Positions 18,005-26,538 of a stretch of DNA of 64,000 nucleotides are shown here, in pieces. The translations under genes and the position numbers were made by a program. The notes under the pieces were generated by a model that was not told where the DNA came from, ran no database searches, and saw only the letters and a list, made by a program, of their open reading frames with translations. Every line of letters begins with the position of its first letter. The stretch's first letter is position 1. Origin of the DNA: CAVVUC01 sp963751395 (GTDB lineage: Bacteria > Verrucomicrobiota > Verrucomicrobiia > Chthoniobacterales > Chthoniobacteraceae); the NCBI GenBank assembly GCA_963751395.1, contig CAVVUC010000001.1, forward strand, positions 930,001-994,000, read 5' to 3'.

Positions 18005-18095
18005 GGCGTGCATTCGGTAATTCGTGGCGCCGCTCAAGTCAAACAGCCGTTCCGGCCTTGTGCCCGACGGGGCGCGAAGGTAATCAAGATGCATT

Positions 18096-18896
18096 ATGAA
18101 AATCATCCGCCATCTCGATTCGCAGAACGAAATCCGCTACGCCGCGCAACAGCCCGACGGCATGGCACACAAAATCGACGGCGACATTTTCGGCGTTTTC
18201 GCGAAGACGTCCGAGCCGGCTGACGTAAGGAAACTGCTCGCACCGGTCGTGCCGGCGGCGATCCTTTGCATCGGCCTCAACTTCCGCAAGCACGCGGAGG
18301 AAACGAAAGGGAAGGTTCCCGGCCACCCGATTCTTTTCATGAAAAATCCCGCGTCGGTTCAGAACCCGCGTGATCCCATTTTGCTGCCCACGCATCTGCG
18401 CAGCGACGAGGTGGACTACGAATGCGAACTCGCGGTTGTCATTGGCAGGCGATGCAAGAACGTCAGCCGCGCCAACGCCCTTGATTATGTGCTCGGTTAC
18501 ACATGCGCGAACGACGTGAGTGCGCGCGACTGGCAGATCAAGCGGGGAGGCAGCCAGTGGTGCCGCGCGAAGTCGTTCGACACGTTCTGTCCGATCGGGC
18601 CGTGTCTTGTGACCGCGGACGAAATCCCGAACCCGAACACTCTCGAGATCAAGACGATCCTGAGCGGCGAGACAATGCAGCATTCGAACACCAGCGACAT
18701 GATTTTCGATGTGGCGACGCTGATCGAATTTCTCAGCGGCAGCACGACTTTGCTGCCGGGAACCGTCATCCTGACTGGCACGCCGAGCGGTGTGGGCATG
18801 GCCCGGACGCCGCGCCGCTGGCTCCAGCCGGGCGAGGAGGTCTCGATCGAGATCGAAAAAATCGGCCGGCTCACAAATCCAGTGGCGCTCGAGTGA
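18096..18896 (+). CDS. Fumarylacetoacetate hydrolase family protein
   Basis: The 266-residue product shows the FAH fold: a variable N-terminal part, then CIGLNFRKHAEE, DYECELAVVIG with metal ligands E109 and E111, NDVSARD with D140, and the catalytic K159 in AKSFDTFCPIGP. The C-terminal GTVILTGTPSGVG loop is intact. Members hydrolyse C-C bonds in 2-oxo acids or decarboxylate oxaloacetate or acylpyruvates in the cytoplasm. Substrate cannot be assigned. The gene stands alone between divergent and tandem neighbours. Confidence 0.9.
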   Translation: MKIIRHLDSQNEIRYAAQQPDGMAHKIDGDIFGVFAKTSEPADVRKLLAPVVPAAILCIGLNFRKHAEETKGKVPGHPILFMKNPASVQNPRDPILLPTHLRSDEVDYECELAVVIGRRCKNVSRANALDYVLGYTCANDVSARDWQIKRGGSQWCRAKSFDTFCPIGPCLVTADEIPNPNTLEIKTILSGETMQHSNTSDMIFDVATLIEFLSGSTTLLPGTVILTGTPSGVGMARTPRRWLQPGEEVSIEIEKIGRLTNPVALE

Positions 18897-18934
18897 GGGG
18901 TTGATTTTCAATCGGCATGCCGCACTTTCCTTTC

Positions 18935-19501
18935 ATGAAAAAATCCCTCCTCCTCGTTTTAGGTCTGCTTCTGCTTTTGAACGGTGCATGTCTCGCGCAG
19001 TCGGCGCAGGAGATCTACTCCGAGGCGCAGCGGGCCTACATGGCGGGCAACGTCGAGGAGGCGAAGGAGAAGTTCAAGCTGGTGCTCGAAATGAATCCAA
19101 AGCATGTGGGAGCGCAGGGCTACGTGCGCATGATCACCGTGCAGGAGAAACGATCGGGCGGTGGCGGCGAGCTTCAGAAACAACTCCAGAGCCTCGTGCT
19201 GCCGAAGGTCGAGTTCCGCGACGCGACATTCGGTTCGGCGCTCGAATACCTGAAGCAGCAGGCCGCGAAGCAGTCGGGCGAAAAGGTGAAAGTCAGCTTC
19301 GTGGTGCAACTGCCGCCGGAATTCAGCGACACTCGGAAGGTCACACTCAACCTCGCGAACGTCCCGTTCCTGGAGGCGGTGCGCTATGTGTGCGATCAGG
19401 GAGAGGTGGCCTATGCGGTCGAGAAATACGCGGTCGTGATCAAAAGCAAAACGGCTGTGGAAAAGACAGTGCCAGCGGCGACTCCCGCTTCCGCGCAGTG
19501 A
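18935..19501 (+). CDS. Periplasmic TPR / secretin-STN-like protein
   Basis: The ATG at 18935 opens a signal peptide (KKSLLLVLGLLLLLNGACLA), possibly lipid-modified at the Cys. A short TPR-like helix pair follows (AQEIYSEAQRAYMAGNVEEAKEKFKLVLEMNP), then a C-terminal 110-residue part with two FxxA-type strands (VEFRDATFGSALEYL and NVPFLEAVRYVCDQ) like STN/secretin N0 domains. Such domains bind partner proteins in the periplasm. Function unknown. In-frame ATG 18917 adds six residues before the signal peptide. Confidence 0.68.
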   Translation: MKKSLLLVLGLLLLLNGACLAQSAQEIYSEAQRAYMAGNVEEAKEKFKLVLEMNPKHVGAQGYVRMITVQEKRSGGGGELQKQLQSLVLPKVEFRDATFGSALEYLKQQAAKQSGEKVKVSFVVQLPPEFSDTRKVTLNLANVPFLEAVRYVCDQGEVAYAVEKYAVVIKSKTAVEKTVPAATPASAQ

Positions 19502-19514
19502 TCGTGCAGGCTCG

Positions 19515-20246
19515 CTAATACAGCACGCGCACGAGATACAGCCCTTCGGCAGGCGCGGCGAAGCTCGTCTTGGTTTTGCGTTCGAGCAGATCGGAAATCC
19601 AATGCGGTTCCGCGCGATGCTTTGCGCAGCGAACGAGCGAGCCGGTCAGGAGCCGGACCATCTTGTAAAGAAATCCGTCGCCTTCGAATGTCAGCGTCAC
19701 GAGCGCGCCTTTCCGACGCACGCCAGTCTTGCGGATGGTCCGGATCGTATCTTTTTCCGGCTTGCCGCGGTTCGCGGAGAATGAGGCGAAGTCGTGCCTG
19801 CCCGTTAGCGAGGCGGCGCATCGCTTCAACATTGCAAAATCGAGTTCCCCGGGCAGATGCCACGAACGCCCGATCTCGAACGGCGAATGTAACGCGTCGT
19901 TCCAAATTCGATACGTGTAGATTTTTCCCGTCGCGGAAAAGCGTGCGTGGAAACCCGAAGCGGCTCTCGAGCAGCGAAGGACGCGAATCTCGCGCGGGAG
20001 ATTCGCGTTCAGCGCAGGCACCCAATCCTTCGGCGTAAACCGTGGGTGCCCGGCCTCGACGTGGGCGCATTGCGCGAGCGCGTGAACACCCGCATCCGTC
20101 CGCCCCGAGCCGTGGACGACGATTCGCCGGCCGCAGATCTTTGCGAACGCATTTTCCAAATGGTCCTGCACCGTGTTGCCGCCGGCCTGGCTCTGCCAGC
20201 CGAAGAACGGCCGACCGTCGTAGGCGATGATCAGTTTCAAACGCAT
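19515..20246 (-). CDS. truA: tRNA pseudouridine(38-40) synthase TruA
   Basis: TruA isomerises uridines 38-40 in tRNA anticodon arms. The 243-residue product starts MRLKLIIAYDGRPFFGWQ and contains GRTDAGVHA with the catalytic Asp at D51, the FHARFSATGKIYTYRI strand and the C-terminal FLYKMVRLLTGSL motif. Length is normal. It is followed on the same strand by nothing close, and a repeat-bearing gap separates it from ruvX. Confidence 0.95.
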   Translation of the reverse strand: MRLKLIIAYDGRPFFGWQSQAGGNTVQDHLENAFAKICGRRIVVHGSGRTDAGVHALAQCAHVEAGHPRFTPKDWVPALNANLPREIRVLRCSRAASGFHARFSATGKIYTYRIWNDALHSPFEIGRSWHLPGELDFAMLKRCAASLTGRHDFASFSANRGKPEKDTIRTIRKTGVRRKGALVTLTFEGDGFLYKMVRLLTGSLVRCAKHRAEPHWISDLLERKTKTSFAAPAEGLYLVRVLY

Positions 20247-20254
20247 GAAGAAAA

Positions 20255-20593
20255 GAAGCAGGAAATCAGGAAATCAGGAATAAAAAGCGCCCGTCATTCC
20301 TCGTTCGGCTCGGAACGATACGATGTCGCAGAAACGATCTGGGTTTGTGCGATTGGAACCACCTTCCACTCGCGTCATCCCGAGCGAAGTCTTCGCAGCG
20401 AGGGATCCCGCACAATCACGACAGCCGCCTCTTCTGCATTTGCGGGGTTTCCCTCGACAGACTCGGGACAGGCTCCCGCTTCGCTTTGGAAGGACCCGCC
20501 TTGGAAAACCTGTCTGCTTTTTTCGCTGAGACGGCATGACACGCTATTGTGCAGAATAACGGGCCATCGTTTTTGTTCCTGATTTCCTGCTTC
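20255..20593. repeat. Repeat-bearing intergenic unit bounded by an 18-bp perfect inverted repeat
   Basis: GAAGCAGGAAATCAGGAA at 20255-20272 is exactly repeated in reverse at 20576-20593. Between them are non-coding blocks including CATCCCGAGCGAAG and GCAGCGAGGGATCCC, which resemble interspersed repeats common in some environmental genomes, and a related TCATTCCTCGTTCGG block. No reading frame here looks real. It may be a small non-autonomous element; no target duplication was found. Confidence 0.55.
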
Positions 20594-21014
20594 ATCCGCC
20601 CAGCATCGCCTGCGAATCGAGCCAGCCTTGCAGGATCATCTGCGCTGCGACCTGGTCGATCACCGAACGGCTTTGCTTCACGTTCCTGCCGGTCTCGTGC
20701 AGCGATTTTTGTGCGGCGACGGAGGTGAGCCGTTCATCCCAAAATTTGATTTCGCAAGCGACCTTCGCTTTGAGCTTTTCTGCGAATGTCTTCGTCTTCT
20801 CGGCCGCCGGACCGTAGGTGCCGTTCATGTTGCGCGGCATGCCGAGGATGATGATGCCGATCTTGTCGCGCTCGACGATTGCGGCGATGCGCTCGATCGG
20901 ATCGCCGCTCTTGACTAGGATCGTTTCGAGCGGATGCGCAAGCATTCCGAGTTCGTCGGAAATCGCCAGCCCGATTCGAGCGTCTCCGGGATCAATGCCG
21001 AGTGCGCGTTTCAT
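20592..21014 (-). CDS. ruvX: RuvX/YqgF-family Holliday-junction-resolvase-fold nuclease
   Basis: The 140-residue protein begins MKRALGIDPGDARIGLAISD, the RNase-H-like first strand with catalytic D8. Further motifs are ILGMPRNMNGTYGPAA and WDERLTSVAAQKSL, followed by the C-terminal DQVAAQMILQGWLD helix with its Asp. YqgF proteins act in pre-16S rRNA end processing and possibly recombination. The start overlaps the stop of the upstream manC-like gene as ATGA, so they are coupled. Confidence 0.93.
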   Translation of the reverse strand: MKRALGIDPGDARIGLAISDELGMLAHPLETILVKSGDPIERIAAIVERDKIGIIILGMPRNMNGTYGPAAEKTKTFAEKLKAKVACEIKFWDERLTSVAAQKSLHETGRNVKQSRSVIDQVAAQMILQGWLDSQAMLGG

Positions 21015-22084
21015 TGCAGTTCCTCCGGCACCTGTCCGGCGAGTTTCTTGACCTTTTCAGCTTCATTGCGGTTGCAGATGAGGATTGCGTCTTCGGTCTG
21101 AACCACAATCAAATTCCGAACGCCAAGCAGCGCGACGTGCTTTTTCTCTTTGGAAAAAACGATGTTGTTGTTCGAGTTGATCGCGGTGAGCGGCGTGTTG
21201 GCGGCGTTGCCCTGCGGATCTTGAGTCAGATATTTCGCAACCGCAGTCCAGCTCCCAATGTCGTCCCAATCGAATGCCGCCTCGACGGTGAGGACGCGCG
21301 CGGCTTTTTCCATGACCGCGTAGTCGATGGATATTTTCGGAAGGTGGCCGAATTTCTCGGCGAGGATGCCCGGCAGATCCTTTGTCTTGTGGATCATTGT
21401 GACGAAGCTCGCGAATTCCGGCGCGTGGCGCTCGAACGAACTCAGGATCGAGTTGAGCCGCCAGATGAAGATGCCCGCGTTCCAGCGGAAGTGGCCCTGC
21501 TTGAAAAACGACTCCGCCAGTTCCGTGTTCGGTTTTTCGCGGAAGCGGACGACTTCGTAAATCGCCGGATCGTCTGCCTCGCCGAGGTCCGCCTCCCTCT
21601 TTCCCGTCTCGATGTAGCCGTAGCCGGGGCAGGCCCATGTGGGTTTGATGCCGATGGCGACAAGCTCGCCGGTCTGCTCCGCCGCAGCGGCTGCGACGCG
21701 CATTGTTTTTTGAAAACCCGCCGTGTCGCGGATCAAATGATCGGCCGGCAGCACGATCATTGTCGCGGTGGGGTCGCGCAGCGAAATCCATCCGATGCCG
21801 AGTGCGATGGCGGCGGCCGTGTCGCGCTTTTCCGGCTCGGCGATGATGTTTTTCTTCGGCAGGTTGCACGCGATTTCGCGCACGGCTTTTTCCTGCTCGC
21901 GGTTGGTGAGGATGAGGATGTTGTCGCGCGGGACGAGGCCATCCATCCGGGCGAGTGTCTGGGCAAGCAGCGCCGTGTCGGGGAAAAGCGGGAGCAGATG
22001 TTTTGGGCGCACTTTGCGGCTCAGCGGCCAGAAGCGTCCGCTGCTTCCGCCGGCGAGGATCATGACAAAAAGTTTTGAAGCCAT
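21011..22084 (-). CDS. manC: Mannose-1-phosphate guanylyltransferase
   Basis: The ATG at 22084 (MASKLFVMILAGGSSGRFWP) gives 357 residues; a frame from 22135 adds an unlikely leader. The pyrophosphorylase signature LAGGSSGRFWPLSRKVRPKHLLPLF, EPEKRDTAAAI and VLPADH are present, plus FDWDDIGSWT. The enzyme makes GDP-mannose from mannose-1-phosphate and GTP for polysaccharide or glycoprotein synthesis. The short form lacks the C-terminal isomerase domain of bifunctional ManC. It overlaps ruvX by four bases. Confidence 0.92.
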   Translation of the reverse strand: MASKLFVMILAGGSSGRFWPLSRKVRPKHLLPLFPDTALLAQTLARMDGLVPRDNILILTNREQEKAVREIACNLPKKNIIAEPEKRDTAAAIALGIGWISLRDPTATMIVLPADHLIRDTAGFQKTMRVAAAAAEQTGELVAIGIKPTWACPGYGYIETGKREADLGEADDPAIYEVVRFREKPNTELAESFFKQGHFRWNAGIFIWRLNSILSSFERHAPEFASFVTMIHKTKDLPGILAEKFGHLPKISIDYAVMEKAARVLTVEAAFDWDDIGSWTAVAKYLTQDPQGNAANTPLTAINSNNNIVFSKEKKHVALLGVRNLIVVQTEDAILICNRNEAEKVKKLAGQVPEELQ

Positions 22085-22184
22085 TGCGCGAATCTTGCTT
22101 GCAAGAGGTTTGCCTGAATAAATAGAAACGAACACGGCGATTCGAGTCTAATTTTCAAATCGCCGAAACATATTCAGGAACGTC

Positions 22185-22475
22185 ATGCCGAAACTATCTC
22201 CACTCCATCAAGGTCCCGTCATCAGCCTGGTCGCTGTCACCCAGACGGCTGTTGGCTGTGGAATCGGTTTGTTGCTTGCTGGCAAGCTCGGACGCACCGC
22301 GCAGCGCACGACTGCGATCGTGCTTTTCTCGGTCGGCGTGGCCTCGACGGTGCCGCTCGTTGTCGATCTTTTTTCAAAACGGTTCAACCGTCCCGATTCC
22401 GATCGCGGCATGCGCAGGCGGCTCGCCTCGATTCGCGAGGACTCCGGTTTCTCCGACGACGCGGAAGTTTTTTAG
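22185..22475 (+). CDS. Small hypothetical membrane protein
   Basis: A 96-residue frame has two hydrophobic helices (about residues 11-31 and 43-62) and a basic, then acidic C-terminal tail (RFNRPDSDRGMRRRLASIRED). No family is recognised. It lies 63 bases before the DedA gene on the same strand. The clear two-helix pattern supports a real gene. Confidence 0.6.
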   Translation: MPKLSPLHQGPVISLVAVTQTAVGCGIGLLLAGKLGRTAQRTTAIVLFSVGVASTVPLVVDLFSKRFNRPDSDRGMRRRLASIREDSGFSDDAEVF

Positions 22476-22538
22476 CGGCGGGTTCGCTGCTGATTCGACT
22501 TTTCATTTCGCGGCAAGCCGCTAGTAACTTCCCGACTC

Positions 22539-23174
22539 ATGCATCAACTTCTCATCATCTGGTTTCAATGGGTCAACAGCGGCGGCTACTGGGGGGTCAT
22601 CGTGCTCATGGCGATGGAAAGCTCCATCTTTCCCGTCCCCAGCGAAGTTGTCATTCCGCCCGCGGCCTTTCTGGCGGCGCAGGGGAAACTGAACATCTAC
22701 GGTGTGATCGCGGCGGGAACATTCGGCTCCTGGCTCGGAGCGGCAATCACCTATCTGGTGGCGCGCTGGCTTGGTCGCGTGATCATTTTGAAATGGGGCA
22801 AATTCTTTTTGATCAGCGAGGAAAAACTCGTGCGCGCCGAGCATTGGGTGCATCGCTACGAGGCGGGCGGCATCTTTTTCGCGCGCCTTCTGCCGGTCGT
22901 TCGGCACCTCATTTCCATTCCGGCCGGCATCATCCGGATGAACTTCACCGTTTTCAGCGTGATGACGATCATCGGTTCGGCGATTTGGTGCGCGGTTCTC
23001 GCCTATTTCGGCAAGAAGGCCTATGAGGTGCAGCCCGATCTCATCGAAAATCCAGAGGCGCTGGTCCATTTCATCAAGCATCAATCGCTCGCGATCGTTG
23101 GAGTGATCGCCGGCCTTACCGCGCTTTACATCCTCGTGATGAAACTCACCGCGCCGAAAACGGCGCAGAACTAA
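22539..23174 (+). CDS. DedA-family membrane protein
   Basis: The 211-residue product has the DedA/SNARE-associated fold: an N-terminal helix ending in SSIFPVPSEVVIPPAAFLA, which holds the conserved acidic residue, a glycine-rich GTFGSWLGAAITYLVARWLG segment, and the FARLLPVVRHLISIPAGIIRMNF motif with conserved Arg. Members act as lipid scramblases or undecaprenyl-phosphate carriers in the inner membrane. Four or five transmembrane segments are visible. Confidence 0.92.
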   Translation: MHQLLIIWFQWVNSGGYWGVIVLMAMESSIFPVPSEVVIPPAAFLAAQGKLNIYGVIAAGTFGSWLGAAITYLVARWLGRVIILKWGKFFLISEEKLVRAEHWVHRYEAGGIFFARLLPVVRHLISIPAGIIRMNFTVFSVMTIIGSAIWCAVLAYFGKKAYEVQPDLIENPEALVHFIKHQSLAIVGVIAGLTALYILVMKLTAPKTAQN

Positions 23175-23201
23175 ATCCGCCGCCACGTTGCTGTCGTTCC
23201 C

Positions 23202-24308
23202 ATGAATGTGCAGGGCAGACATTTCCGAACGATCTGGCTCAAGGAGGGCGGCGAGCGCGTCATCCAGATCATCGACCAGCGGGCGCTTCCGCATCGTTTC
23301 GTGATCGAAGACCTCGCAACCGTCGAGCAGGCCGCCGTGGCGATCAAAGACATGCATGTGCGCGGAGCGGGACTCATCGGCGCGACGGCTGGTTACGCGA
23401 TGGTTCTCGCGGCGATGGAAGCGGCGCGCGAAGGCGATTTCGACGCCTCTCTTTTTCGCGCGGGGGAAAAACTGAAAGCCACACGACCGACGGCGGTGAA
23501 CCTTGCCTGGGCGGTCGATCGGCAACTTGCCGCGATTGCCACGGAGAGCGGGGCGGAAAAGAAAATCGCGATTGCATTGCGAACGGCTATCCAGATCGCG
23601 GATGAGGACGCCGAGTATTGCCGGCGCATCGGCGGGCACGGTCTGAAGCTGATCCGTCGCATCGCGAAAAAGAAAGGCGGCGCGCCCGTCAACATCCTCA
23701 CCCATTGCAACGCCGGCTGGCTTGCGTTTGTCGATCACGGCTCGGCGACCGCGCCGATCTACGCGGCGCACGACAGCGGCATTGCCGTGCATGTGTGGGT
23801 CGATGAAACGCGCCCGCGCAGCCAGGGCGCAAAGCTCACCGCGTGGGAACTCGGCGAGCACGGCGTGCCGCACACCGTCATCGCCGACAACACCGGCGGG
23901 CACCTCATGCAGCACGGGCTGGTCGATCTCGTGATCGTCGGCACCGACCGCACCACCTTCACCGGCGACGTGGCGAACAAGATCGGCACCTATTTGAAAG
24001 CGCTCGCCGCGCGCGACAACCGCGTGCCGTTTTACGTCGCGCTGCCATCGTCGTCGTTCGATTGGGAAATGCGCGACGGCAGCGAAATCCCCATCGAGGA
24101 GCGCGGCTCCGAGGAGGTGAAGTTCGCCGACGGCTGGCTCAACGGCGAACACATCGAGGTGCGCGTGACCCCCGAAAACAGCCCGGCGGCGAACTACGGC
24201 TTCGACGTGACACCGCGGCGGCTCGTCACCGGCTTGATCACCGAGCGCGGCATCTGCAAGGCCAGCGAGGCCGGCATCCGCGCGCTGTTCCCCGAGCGCG
24301 CGGCGTAA
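23202..24308 (+). CDS. mtnA: S-methyl-5-thioribose-1-phosphate isomerase
   Basis: MtnA converts methylthioribose-1-phosphate to methylthioribulose-1-phosphate in methionine salvage. The 368-residue product shows the family's RGAGLIGATAGY loop, catalytic C169 in THCNAG, ETRPRSQGAKLTAWEL, and catalytic D249 in GTDRTT, then GTYLKALAA and the C-terminal TPRRLVTGLITERG. No other salvage gene is in the window. It starts 27 bases after the DedA gene. Confidence 0.95.
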   Translation: MNVQGRHFRTIWLKEGGERVIQIIDQRALPHRFVIEDLATVEQAAVAIKDMHVRGAGLIGATAGYAMVLAAMEAAREGDFDASLFRAGEKLKATRPTAVNLAWAVDRQLAAIATESGAEKKIAIALRTAIQIADEDAEYCRRIGGHGLKLIRRIAKKKGGAPVNILTHCNAGWLAFVDHGSATAPIYAAHDSGIAVHVWVDETRPRSQGAKLTAWELGEHGVPHTVIADNTGGHLMQHGLVDLVIVGTDRTTFTGDVANKIGTYLKALAARDNRVPFYVALPSSSFDWEMRDGSEIPIEERGSEEVKFADGWLNGEHIEVRVTPENSPAANYGFDVTPRRLVTGLITERGICKASEAGIRALFPERAA

Positions 24309-24371
24309 AGCGCGGCGCGAATTCCTTCCGGCACTTGGCACTCGAACGGCTGAATGCTTTGGGAGTGATCC

Positions 24372-25298
24372 ATGTTTGAGCGTTCGATAAAGAAACCGCT
24401 GTTTGTTCTGGCTGCGATTTGTTGCCTTGCCGCGAGCCTGTTCGCTGTGGACAAGAACGACGACCGGCGCGGACTCAACGGCCTGCCCGAGATCGAGTTC
24501 AGCAGGCTCTCGGACCAGAACATCAGCCTGCTCGGGCGCGCGGCGCTGGCGATTCGACCGCGCGATTGGAAACACGCGGAGACGACGAATTTCGTTTACC
24601 ATTACTTCCACGGCTTCACGGCGACGCAGGTGTCGATCGAGGCGGAGTTTTACTACCGCGTAATCGCGAAGGAACTCGATCGCGACACGACCCAATGGGA
24701 GCGCAAGGGGCACATCTACATCTTCGAGGAGGCGGCGGACTGGCGCACGTTCCAGACGAAGGCGCAGCTCGATCCGTGGACGGGCGGCATTCACTCCGGC
24801 GGCGATTTGTTCATCGTGCGCGAGCCGGAATACAAATTCAAAGGCCGCGCGCTCGGCCATGAAATCGCCCACCTCGTCATGCATCGGTTTTTCGGCCCGG
24901 GCGTGCCGCTCTGGTTGAATGAAGGTTACGCCGAATACGCGTCGATCCGCGCCTATGCGAGCTACCAGCGGGCGAGGGGATACGGGGCGAGGCCGGCGTC
25001 GCAGTCGATCGCATCGGGCGAGTTTCTGGCGCTCAACACACTCACCAACTCGCTCACCTACCCTTCGGACGAAAATGTGGTCGGGACTTTTTACAAGGAA
25101 TCGGAAAAGCTCGTGCGCTTCCTCTCGGCGGAGAGCAAGCAGGGTTTCCTCGTGTTGCTTGATGCGATGTCGAAGGGCAACAAATTCGACACGGCACTTT
25201 CCAAAGCTTACGGCGGCCGGTTTATGATTACCGATTTGCTGGAGCGGGAGTTCAAATCGTATGCCATCAAAGATTCGGGTGCGGCGAATCAGGACTAA
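24372..25298 (+). CDS. Secreted gluzincin-like metallopeptidase, copy 1
   Basis: A signal peptide (PLFVLAAICCLAASLFA) leads a 308-residue protein. It carries HEIAH at 163-167 and NEGYAEY with E184, the zinc-binding HExxH plus downstream Glu of the peptidase-MA-like (DUF1570-type) clan. Other conserved parts are HIYIFEEAADWRTF and ESEKLVRFL. It should act in the periplasm or outside the cell; substrate unknown. A related gene follows at 25.6 kb, so the pair arose by duplication. Confidence 0.78.
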   Translation: MFERSIKKPLFVLAAICCLAASLFAVDKNDDRRGLNGLPEIEFSRLSDQNISLLGRAALAIRPRDWKHAETTNFVYHYFHGFTATQVSIEAEFYYRVIAKELDRDTTQWERKGHIYIFEEAADWRTFQTKAQLDPWTGGIHSGGDLFIVREPEYKFKGRALGHEIAHLVMHRFFGPGVPLWLNEGYAEYASIRAYASYQRARGYGARPASQSIASGEFLALNTLTNSLTYPSDENVVGTFYKESEKLVRFLSAESKQGFLVLLDAMSKGNKFDTALSKAYGGRFMITDLLEREFKSYAIKDSGAANQD

Positions 25299-25599
25299 GA
25301 GTCCCATTCCCGCCAAACAGCTTTATCTCGTTCCAAAACTTGGAGCCGTTGCCAAAAGTCGCTTCCACTTACAGCCCCGTCATGCTGAGGAACGAAGCAT
25401 CCCACAAGCAGTGACAGCGGCTCTTTGCTTGTGAAATCCTTCGTGCGTTCGGAATGACTCCGCTCGGGAGTTGTTGGACGTTTCGGAAATTTTTTTGCCA
25501 ATCGCACCAACAAAGCGCTATGGGAACGCAGTGCCGGCTTGAAACTGCGTTTCATCCCTGAGAACCTGCCCATCGCGCCACCACCACCATGCCGACGAA
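25299..25599. other. Intergenic region with an interspersed-repeat-like block
   Basis: The 301 bases between the two peptidase genes hold CCGTCATGCTGAGGAACGAA (from 25377) followed by GCATCCC, and a partly complementary CCTTCGTGCGTTCGGAATGAC near 25438-25458. This is the same repeat style as at 20.3-20.5 kb. No gene is credible here. Confidence 0.45.
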
Positions 25600-26538
25600 A
25601 TGAACTACACCGTTTTTACCATGATCCACTTCCGTACATTTCTAGCGATAGGACTTGTTTGCTTCGCCCAGCCCGGCCTGTTGCGGGCGCAGAGTCCCTT
25701 CGGTTCGCCGATTCCGTCCACCGATCAACCGCCGCGCGACGTAAAGCTCGTGGAGAAGAAATGGGAGGCGCTGACGAATCGTCGTGTGGGGCCAAACGGC
25801 CAGAAGGCGCTTGCGATCAATCCCTCGAAATGGAAGCACGCGGAGACGGACAATTTCATCATCCACTACCGGCGCGTGACCGAGGCGGAGAAGGCGGCGA
25901 GGGAGACCGAATACGATCTCTGGTTCGTGGCGAATTCGCTCGGCGCCACGAAGGAGCAGTATCAAAGCAAATCGCACGTTTACGTTTTCGAGGACGAGGC
26001 GGAGTGGAAGGAATTCCTGCCGCAAACGGGGATGGCGGAGTGGACTGCCAGCTTCGCTTATGGCGATGAGTTGTTCCTGAATGTGCGCCGCACGGAATCA
26101 TCGAGCCGATTCGATTCCGGGACGCTCGCGCACGAGACCACGCACGCGGTCGTGGCGCGGCTGTATCCCGGCCAGCGCTGGCCAATTTGGTTAAGCGAAG
26201 GGTTTGCCGAATACATGAGCGGCGCGAGCATCGCGGCGCGAAAAAACCAGACGGTCAAACGCCACCAGCGTTCGCTCAATTACGCGGAGATGCCGCTTGA
26301 GCAGTTGATCGCGCTGACGGATTACCCTACGGATGTCGCGAAGGTGCATCAACTTTACCAGACGTCGGAGAAGCTCGTGCGATTCCTGATGAACGAGCTG
26401 CCGAAGGAGCGCTTCCCGAAATTCGTCGAGGCGATCCTAAGCGGGAAGAAGCTTGATGCTGCGCTCATCGAAGTCTATGGCGACAAATACAAGGACTTCG
26501 ACGCCTTCAAGAAGAAATACGACAAGTTCCAAAAATAG
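25600..26538 (+). CDS. Secreted gluzincin-like metallopeptidase, copy 2
   Basis: This 312-residue paralogue has a signal peptide (MIHFRTFLAIGLVCFAQPGLLRA, from in-frame ATG 25621 or the longer start at 25600). It has HETTH at 178-182 and the third zinc ligand E200 in SEGFAEY. It shares ALAINPSKWKHAETDNFIIHY and ETSEKLVRFL-type blocks with copy 1. The stop is immediately followed by the holA ATG, so it is probably cotranscribed with holA. Substrate unknown. Confidence 0.78.
   Translation: MNYTVFTMIHFRTFLAIGLVCFAQPGLLRAQSPFGSPIPSTDQPPRDVKLVEKKWEALTNRRVGPNGQKALAINPSKWKHAETDNFIIHYRRVTEAEKAARETEYDLWFVANSLGATKEQYQSKSHVYVFEDEAEWKEFLPQTGMAEWTASFAYGDELFLNVRRTESSSRFDSGTLAHETTHAVVARLYPGQRWPIWLSEGFAEYMSGASIAARKNQTVKRHQRSLNYAEMPLEQLIALTDYPTDVAKVHQLYQTSEKLVRFLMNELPKERFPKFVEAILSGKKLDAALIEVYGDKYKDFDAFKKKYDKFQK

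Noticed and set aside
22521..25316. 931-residue frame on the minus strand
   Set aside because: It lies antisense to DedA, mtnA and the first peptidase gene, all with clear family motifs. Its sequence is Arg/His/Asp-rich without domains, as expected for a shadow frame in G+C-rich DNA.
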